Shown here: positions 14,775 through 19,598 of the stretch, one piece after another
Position numbering within the stretch: position 1 is the stretch's first letter
Layout: the number at the start of each line of letters is the position of its first letter
DNA from: Elusimicrobiota bacterium
GTDB taxonomy: Bacteria; Elusimicrobiota; Elusimicrobia; Elusimicrobiales; UBA9959
DNA length: 19,598 bases
Direction: 5' to 3'
Assembly (NCBI GenBank): GCA_030639665.1
Contig: DAOWCC010000017.1
Location: forward strand, 1 to 19,598
Program-made: the position numbers and the translations under genes
Notes under the pieces: model-generated
Told to the model about the DNA's origin: nothing
What the model saw: only the letters and a program-made list of their open reading frames with translations
The model's database searches: none

Positions 14775-15493
14775 TATGGCGTAGTCTGAGTATGAACAAT
14801 AGCGCCCAAAGTAGTATCTATACGCCGAGCGCCTTGAATATTTGAAGTTGTTCTTAAAGATATTTGAACTTGATCCTCTTCATTAATTTTTTCCTTGGTT
14901 GACTGATTAAATCTGCGCGAAAAGAAACGCTCCATTGAGGAAATTTGCACATTATGAAGAACACTAGTTACAGTACCTCCGCCGTTCGGGCCGCAAACTC
15001 CCACTGGATAACTGCCTGTCCACTGATTGGTATCATCAGACGCGCATGGACAACCGCCCGTATCAAAAGGAACGGGCCCAGTATGATAATATAGGCAGGG
15101 TGTTGCTTCATCCGGATGAGGGCAAGCAGCTCTACAAAAATAATGCCATTCATTTTTAACAGAACCACCTGGGTTCTTAATATCTTGATTTATGGGACTG
15201 CATCCGCTTTGTTTATCAACATTTGTCACAAAAGCCAGAACATTGCCGCGGGCATTAAAAGCGGGTATGTCAACGCGAGTTGCGGTCATAAGTCTTATTT
15301 GTATGGCTTTTACGGCAATGGAAAGATTGTTTTTAACAATATTCTGCCTATAACTCTGAAACATATGTTTATTAATTGTGCCGTAAATGGTAACCAAAGC
15401 GGTCATCATCATTGAAAAAATAAGAACAGATATCATAAGCTCGGCAAGAGTAAACCCCGTTAGAAATCTCAGCTTTAACGGATGATTTAGCAT
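14774..15493 (-). CDS. prepilin-like protein, PilW/GspJ type minor pilin
   Basis: A prepilin of 239 residues: leader MLNHPLKLRFLTG, then FTLAELMISVLIFSMMMTALVTIYG with Phe1 and Glu5 intact, the GspJ/PilW style of N-terminus. The soluble domain has seven cysteines, five of them clustered in 24 residues (FCRAACPHPDEATPC onward), and ends in a segment resembling other PilW-like proteins. I chose the ATG at 15493 because AAGG precedes it closely and the leader has a normal length. An ATG at 15583 would give a 43-residue leader, overlap the previous gene, and translate through a GC-rich hairpin. Role: minor subunit of a type IV pilus or pseudopilus, probably part of the initiating tip complex with its two neighbours. 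Confidence 0.8.
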   Translation of the reverse strand: MLNHPLKLRFLTGFTLAELMISVLIFSMMMTALVTIYGTINKHMFQSYRQNIVKNNLSIAVKAIQIRLMTATRVDIPAFNARGNVLAFVTNVDKQSGCSPINQDIKNPGGSVKNEWHYFCRAACPHPDEATPCLYYHTGPVPFDTGGCPCASDDTNQWTGSYPVGVCGPNGGGTVTSVLHNVQISSMERFFSRRFNQSTKEKINEEDQVQISLRTTSNIQGARRIDTTLGAIVHTQTTP

Positions 15494-15516
15494 AAGACCT
15501 TTAACTTGTATCCAAC

Positions 15517-15546
15517 CCCCGAAATTTCTGAACGGGGCAAGCCCCG
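15517..15546 (-). repeat. competing GC hairpins between two pilin genes
   Basis: CGGGGC-AA-GCCCCG (15533-15546) is a perfect 6-bp stem. Its CGGGG arm can instead pair with CCCCG at 15517-15521. The two structures exclude each other and lie in the 79-bp leader of the PilW/GspJ-like gene, so they may affect its translation or transcription. Confidence 0.42.
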
Positions 15547-15572
15547 CGCGGTCTTTTTTAATTTTTATTGAA

Positions 15573-16058
15573 TTAGTTCGCATAAGTTAAAATAAACTTT
15601 ACCTTTTTGCAAGCAACCTTATCCCCAACGCCAAGTCCGCAGTCAATATTTTTAACTTGATAAACTAAATAACATGAGAGAAGCCATTTGCAACTTGTGC
15701 CATCAGGTTGAAGTGGCGTACCACTAAGAAGTGAAGATATATCATGTCTCAGACCGAACTTACTGGTATCCCCCTCAAGCGCCCAAATGATTTTTTCCTC
15801 CGCCGACCAGTTGCCGGGCGGAGTTCCCGGCAAAATATAAAGATTATTGCTCGGTTCAACGGCAACATAACTTTTAAGAACTTCTTGCGCGGTCTTTAAA
15901 ACCAAAGCGGCGGCTTCTCTTTTATCCGCCTTGCTTTCGGAAACAAAACCGGATAAAACAACGGAATAAATAGCGGTAGTGGTCATGGCGGCTATAAGAG
16001 CGGCCAATACAACTTCAATTAAGGTAACTCCTTTGGAAAATCGCTTTTTAAATATCAT
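15573..16058 (-). CDS. prepilin-like protein, PilV/GspI type minor pilin
   Basis: A 161-residue prepilin: leader MIFKKRFSKG, then VTLIEVVLAALIAAMTTTAIYSVVL with Glu5. The V-T-L-I-E-V-V-L style and the Ala-rich helix resemble GspI/PilV. Four cysteines lie in the C-terminal half (SCKWLLSC and IDCGLGVGDKVAC). I chose the ATG at 16058; an upstream in-frame ATG at 16103 would start inside the preceding pilin gene and give an implausibly long leader. The spacing from the preceding gene is 19 bp, with only a weak GAG as ribosome site. It would be a minor subunit in the same complex as the adjacent PilW/GspJ-like protein. Confidence 0.8.
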   Translation of the reverse strand: MIFKKRFSKGVTLIEVVLAALIAAMTTTAIYSVVLSGFVSESKADKREAAALVLKTAQEVLKSYVAVEPSNNLYILPGTPPGNWSAEEKIIWALEGDTSKFGLRHDISSLLSGTPLQPDGTSCKWLLSCYLVYQVKNIDCGLGVGDKVACKKVKFILTYAN

Positions 16059-16077
16059 AAAGATTTTTAGCTCACAA

Positions 16078-16587
16078 TTAGAATGTGGGGCACGAAGGGA
16101 CATTTGTTCCGAAAGCTATACATCGACCGGAACTGGTAAATCTATAACCCCATGAACTATATGGACTGGGCGCGCTGGTATTTCTCATAGCGCAGGAAAC
16201 GGCTCCTGGGCCGCAACAAGCGCCGCCCACTCCCGTTATTGGATTACAAGCATAATATAAATAAGACGCGTCGCCACCTTGCTGCCAATCCTGCTTGGCG
16301 ACATAATTGCATGCCACCAAATTACATGCCGAATTGGCCGTGGAACAAACGCTGGAATTACAAGAATCGGTTATTTGTCCGGCTGTAAAATTTGAACCCA
16401 TTTTATCCAAATTCCAAATTCTATTGGCATTGCCGATTAAGTGGCCGATAGCGATGGAATCGTTTGCTTTTGAGGTTTCAATCGTTTTGAAATAATAAGG
16501 CATTCCCATGGACGCGAGAATTCCCAAAATAAGAACCACCACAAGAAGTTCAATAAGAGTAAAACCCTTTCGAGAAAATTTAATCAC
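16078..16587 (-). CDS. type IV pilin / GspG-like major-type prepilin, cysteine-rich
   Basis: A 169-residue prepilin. The start is a GTG at 16587 preceded by a strong GGAGG six bases away, giving leader MIKFSRKG and mature FTLIELLVVVLILGILASMGMPYY, the classic PilA/PulG N-terminus with Phe1 and Glu5. Upstream in-frame codons to 16698 are spacer read in frame, not gene. The soluble domain has ten cysteines (motifs NSSVCSTANSAC and ACCGPGAVSC), many for a pilin, and may be held by disulfides. It follows pilC after a 129-bp spacer with a hairpin and heptamer repeats, so it may be expressed at a different level from the upstream machinery genes. Whether it is the main fibre subunit or a secretion pseudopilin cannot be decided. 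Confidence 0.88.
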   Translation of the reverse strand: MIKFSRKGFTLIELLVVVLILGILASMGMPYYFKTIETSKANDSIAIGHLIGNANRIWNLDKMGSNFTAGQITDSCNSSVCSTANSACNLVACNYVAKQDWQQGGDASYLYYACNPITGVGGACCGPGAVSCAMRNTSAPSPYSSWGYRFTSSGRCIAFGTNVPSCPTF

Positions 16588-16666
16588 CCGCCACCTCCAA
16601 ACAATAAAAAATAAAAGCCAAAAGTTAGATATATGCAGGTAAGGAATATCTCTGCTAAATATTGAT

Positions 16667-16701
16667 TCTTGAGACCTGCAACATGAAACCTGCGACAACA
16701 G
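16667..16701. repeat. heptamer tandem array before the pilin gene
   Basis: Five consecutive 7-nt units related to ACYTGNR (ACCTGCA at 16674, ACCTGCG at 16688), similar in style and partly in sequence to the array at 14740-14774. It lies in the leader of the pilin gene. Confidence 0.5.
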
Positions 16702-16715
16702 AGCTTCGCTCTGTT
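16697..16715 (-). terminator. hairpin directly after the pilC stop
   Basis: AACAGAGC-TTC-GCTCTGTT is a perfect 8-bp stem with a 3-nt loop, immediately after the pilC stop. No T-run follows, so it is more likely an mRNA processing or stability hairpin, or a weak terminator, than a full stop between pilC and the pilin gene. Confidence 0.45.
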
Positions 16716-16716
16716 A

Positions 16717-17943
16717 TTACATTCCACCGCCAATTTGTGAAAGTTGAAATATCGGCATAAAAATGGACATAACTATAATGCCGATAACGCTTCCGATACC
16801 CACAACCAATATCGGATCAATTATGGCCGTAAATCTGCGTAAAAACTGATCAATCTGTTCTTGATAAAATTTCGAAAGAGTAATAATGATATCGGGAAGT
16901 TTGCCCGATTCCTCACCCATCCACATCATTTCAGTGACAAGCGAAGGGAAAATCATGGTTTTTTTAAAAGCTTCCGATATGGATCTGCCGCTGGCTATAT
17001 CATTTTTTGCGGTTTTAAGCGCATTTTGAAAAACAAGATTTTTTTTAAAAGCATTCTCTAAAACAGAAACCGAATTCAATATGCTTACGCCGCTTTTTAT
17101 AAGCGTGGCCATTGTGGTCAGCAATCTTTCAATCTGTATGTTTTTGATAAAAGGTCCGACAAACGGAACACCCATCTGAAAATGATTAAGAGCAAGCAAG
17201 CCTTTTTTAGTGGAAACATAAGCTCTTAAAGCAAAAAAAGTTCCTATGGCAACTACAATCATCAAAACAAAATAATCGGCAAAAATAGCCGATATGTTCA
17301 CTATCACTTGAGTTATCAAAGGCAGTTCCAAATTAAAATCTTTGAAAATACCCGCGAAAACAGGAACTATATATACAATAAAATACATCAAAACGCCGCC
17401 GGACATAAACATAAGAACGGCGGGATAAGAAACAGCGGTTATGATTTTGGATTTTACATTTTCCTGTGATTCGCTGTAAGCCGTAATTTGCCTTAAAACC
17501 GCCGGTAATTGTCCCGAAACTTCTCCCGCTTGAATAAGAGAAACCCAGATATCGGTAAAAATTTTCGGATGCTTTTCAAGAGCCTTATGAAAGGTTCCCC
17601 CCGCGCTGACTTCTTTTGTAACTTGAGCCAAGACCGCGCCAAAAGTTTTATTCTCGGCATGCTCGGATAAGAGAGACAGCGCGCGCACAAGCGGTATGCC
17701 GCCGCCGATAAGCGTGGACATCTGCTCGCCGAAAAACACCAGTTCTCTTCCTGAAACGCTTCCTTTGCTAAACCTGTTTAAATCAAAAAGCCCCTTGGGT
17801 TTTGATTGTTCCGATTGTATGGACAATATAAACAAGCCGCGACTTTGAAGATCTCCCACCGCTTGATCTTCACTATCCGAGGTGATATTCCCGGTGGTAA
17901 CCGTGCCTTGAGCGTCTTGAACCGTATATATAAATTTAGCCAT
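16717..17943 (-). CDS. pilC: type IV pilus / type II secretion inner-membrane platform protein PilC/GspF
   Basis: A 408-residue polytopic platform protein, the family's normal length. The N-terminal small domain (MAKFIYTVQDAQGTVTTGNI to LFILSIQSE) precedes two GspF cytoplasmic domains with repeated features: FGEQMSTLIGGGIPLVRAL and IERLLTTMATLIKSGVSILNS, then FTDIWVSLIQAGEVSGQLP and FPSLVTEMMWMGEESGKLP. Hydrophobic segments are ILMFMSGG-like VLMFMSGGVLMYFIVYIVPVF, FVLMIVVAIGTFFAL and a C-terminal ILVVGIGSVIGIIVMSIFMPIF. It recruits the assembly ATPase and pulls pilin subunits into the fibre. It lies 35 bp after pilB with no strong ribosome site. GspF of a type II system is the alternative name; the domain does not separate the two. 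Confidence 0.95.
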   Translation of the reverse strand: MAKFIYTVQDAQGTVTTGNITSDSEDQAVGDLQSRGLFILSIQSEQSKPKGLFDLNRFSKGSVSGRELVFFGEQMSTLIGGGIPLVRALSLLSEHAENKTFGAVLAQVTKEVSAGGTFHKALEKHPKIFTDIWVSLIQAGEVSGQLPAVLRQITAYSESQENVKSKIITAVSYPAVLMFMSGGVLMYFIVYIVPVFAGIFKDFNLELPLITQVIVNISAIFADYFVLMIVVAIGTFFALRAYVSTKKGLLALNHFQMGVPFVGPFIKNIQIERLLTTMATLIKSGVSILNSVSVLENAFKKNLVFQNALKTAKNDIASGRSISEAFKKTMIFPSLVTEMMWMGEESGKLPDIIITLSKFYQEQIDQFLRRFTAIIDPILVVGIGSVIGIIVMSIFMPIFQLSQIGGGM

Positions 17944-17978
17944 ATAGTTAATTAAGCAAATACAGGGTATAAAATCAA

Positions 17979-19598
17979 TTAGTTTTTGTGCACAGTGGTT
18001 ATGCTTAAAATTTCATCGACGGAAGTTACTCCCGCCATAATCTTTCTCCAACCGCTGGCTCTTAAATTCCAAGCCCCGCCTTTAGCGGCAGCTTCTTCCA
18101 TTTTCATTACATCATAATCTTTATATATTATGCGCTTGATTTCTTCCGTTATAAAATAAACTTCATAAATGGCCTTTCTGCCTTTATAGCCCATGTTTTC
18201 GCATTTATCACAACCTTTGGCTTTATAAAAAATCAATTTGGCGGGATTGGGAAGCGGATCAAGCTTGGATTCCGCCATAAACATATCAACTTCATCTTGC
18301 GTCGGCTTATAAGGAATTTTGCAGTGAGGACAAAGGACTCTGATAAGCCTTTGAGCCGCGACAAGAAGCAATGTGCTGGCAAGAAGATATGGTTCTATAT
18401 CCATATCAATGAGCCGCGGAACACATTCCAAAGCGCTATTGGTATGGAGAGTTGAAAGCACGAGATGTCCGGTCATGGCGGCTTTAAGGCAAGATTCCGC
18501 CGTTTCATTGTCTCTAACCTCTCCCACAAGTATCACATCGGGATCCTGCCTGAGAAAAGAGCGCAAACCGCTGGCAAAAGTAAGGCCTATATCCGGTTTA
18601 ATCTGCACCTGGCTTATGCCCTCAAGCTTTATTTCAACCGGATCTTCAAGAGTCATGAAATTCATCGAGGGATCTTTTATCGTATTTAAAACGGAATTTA
18701 AGGTAGTGGTTTTACCGCTTCCGGTCGGTCCCGTTAAAAATATAAGTCCATGGGGAGAATCACTGGCTTTTAAAAAATCCGCTTTTTGCCTGGGTTCAAA
18801 GCCCAGTTTATCCACATTTAATTCAACCGCGCCTTTATCCATTAATCTCATGACAAGTTTTTCGCCAAAAACCGTGGGACATATTGAAACACGAGTTTCG
18901 ATAATTCTATTTTGAAATCTTATTGAGAAACTTCCGTCTTGAGGCAGCCGTCTTTCGGCAACATCCAGCTTGGATAAAATTTTGACTCTGGAAATCATAC
19001 TGTTGACATGATCGGGCCTGGGAGCCGTTTTCTCATAAAGCGTTCCGTCTATCCTTAATCTTAAAGACACTTTTTCATCAAATTTTTCGAGATGGATATC
19101 ACTTGTGCGCTCGGTTATGGCTTGCTTTAATATGGCATTAACAAGTTTTATGGATTGAGCCCCCTTGGATTCTCCAATAATTACATTATCCAAGTCCAAT
19201 TTGCCGTCAGGAGTCAGGCCGTCTCCGGCTTCCGCCGCTTCTCCGTCGTCTTCGCCCCCTCCCTCTATAACCTGATCTATTAAATCGGATTTTCCTTGAT
19301 AAAAAACATCCACAACTTTAAGGATTTGTTCTTTGGTTGAAATAAAAATCTGCAATTCCATACCGCTTATAAGCTTAATATTATCGAGAAGTATTATATT
19401 GGTGGGATCCGCCATCGCGACGGCAAGAATGCCTTCTTCCATAAAAAGAGGAATCACAAAATTATCTCTTGAAAATTTCTCGGGAATAATTTTTTCCAAA
19501 CCTTGGCCGCTCTCAGGGTTTAGAATCTGGTTTTCGCGGGAAGCGTACGGCATGCCAAGCTGTCTGGATAAAGCCATGGCAACATGCTCTTCCGTCAC
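17979..19598 (-). CDS. pilB: pilus assembly / secretion ATPase PilB/GspE, 5' end cut by window
   Basis: 539 residues of a hexameric secretion ATPase open to the window edge. The first visible codon is GTG, but the sequence VTEEHVAMALSRQLGMPY is mid-domain for the family, so some tens of N-terminal residues are missing. The MshEN/T2SSE-N-like domain occupies about 1-110, followed by an acidic linker (GGGEDDGEAAEAGDG) and the ATPase domain. Walker A GPTGSGKTTT is near residue 290 of the fragment, Walker B is DPDVILVGEVRD and the His box is TGHLVLSTLHTN. The tetracysteine zinc site is CPHC near 421 and CDKC near 462, typical of PilB/GspE. This is the extension ATPase; no PilT retraction ATPase is in the window. 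It heads the visible part of the operon that ends at 14382. Confidence 0.95.
   Translation of the reverse strand: MTEEHVAMALSRQLGMPYASRENQILNPESGQGLEKIIPEKFSRDNFVIPLFMEEGILAVAMADPTNIILLDNIKLISGMELQIFISTKEQILKVVDVFYQGKSDLIDQVIEGGGEDDGEAAEAGDGLTPDGKLDLDNVIIGESKGAQSIKLVNAILKQAITERTSDIHLEKFDEKVSLRLRIDGTLYEKTAPRPDHVNSMISRVKILSKLDVAERRLPQDGSFSIRFQNRIIETRVSICPTVFGEKLVMRLMDKGAVELNVDKLGFEPRQKADFLKASDSPHGLIFLTGPTGSGKTTTLNSVLNTIKDPSMNFMTLEDPVEIKLEGISQVQIKPDIGLTFASGLRSFLRQDPDVILVGEVRDNETAESCLKAAMTGHLVLSTLHTNSALECVPRLIDMDIEPYLLASTLLLVAAQRLIRVLCPHCKIPYKPTQDEVDMFMAESKLDPLPNPAKLIFYKAKGCDKCENMGYKGRKAIYEVYFITEEIKRIIYKDYDVMKMEEAAAKGGAWNLRASGWRKIMAGVTSVDEILSITTVHKN

Noticed and set aside
15494..15583. Longer start of the PilW/GspJ-like gene
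   Set aside because: It would overlap the previous gene, give a 43-residue leader and cross a GC hairpin; the ATG at 15493 has a nearby AAGG.
16588..16698. N-terminal extension of the G-like pilin from an upstream ATG
   Set aside because: A GTG with a strong GGAGG gives a normal 8-residue prepilin leader; the extension would translate the repeat-bearing spacer.
18373..18915. 180-residue open frame on the plus strand inside pilB
   Set aside because: It is antisense to the conserved ATPase core of pilB, has no recognisable domain, and its composition is that of a mirrored coding frame.

Overview
This window looks like chromosomal DNA from a low-to-medium G+C, Gram-negative (diderm) bacterium. 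Two kinds of gene need an outer membrane: the lipopolysaccharide-transport pair at the left edge and a type IV pilus / type II secretion-like operon at the right edge. The pilin N-termini, the gene set and the style of the intergenic spacers suggest an Elusimicrobiota-like or other uncultivated lineage. That assignment is an inference of moderate to low confidence; no rRNA or other strong marker is present.

Layout. 1-1178 (+): 3' end of an lptA/OstA-like gene, a symmetric terminator hairpin, then lptB. 1179-2446: an octamer-repeat spacer, a compositionally distinct alpha/beta hydrolase, and a non-coding stretch with overlapping GC-rich hairpins and a roughly 185-nt element that folds end to end on paper. 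2447-4714 (-): TPR protein, hairpin-rich spacer, endonuclease III-like DNA glycosylase, single-domain response regulator. 4985-6615 (-): gamma-carbonic-anhydrase-like protein overlapping a flippase-like membrane protein. 6884-12297 (+): nadB, uvrA and a histone-deacetylase-family gene overlapping the uvrA stop. 12319-13281 (-): exported gluzincin-type peptidase with a good promoter that predicts a leaderless mRNA. 13390-14346 (+): a second flippase-like membrane protein. 14382-19598 (-): pilB/gspE (5' end cut off by the window), pilC/gspF, then four prepilin-like genes in the G-I-J-K order of type II secretion operons.

How the genes relate. LptA/LptB serve LPS export. The pilus operon would build a pilus or pseudopilus: PilB powers assembly, PilC is the platform, one major-type pilin is cysteine-rich and three minor pilins follow. 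UvrA and the glycosylase are DNA repair proteins in separate transcription units. NadB starts NAD synthesis. The rest are single or paired housekeeping and accessory genes.

The most unusual material is between genes. Several spacers are degenerate tandem arrays with 7- or 8-nt periods and different unit sequences. One such octamer array lies inside the uvrA frame and encodes the protein's C-terminal tail. Compact 2-3-nt-loop hairpins recur in spacers, and two larger nested structures (2248-2432 and 3544-3621) could be structured RNAs or small non-autonomous mobile elements. No tRNA, rRNA, CRISPR array, transposase or phage gene was seen.
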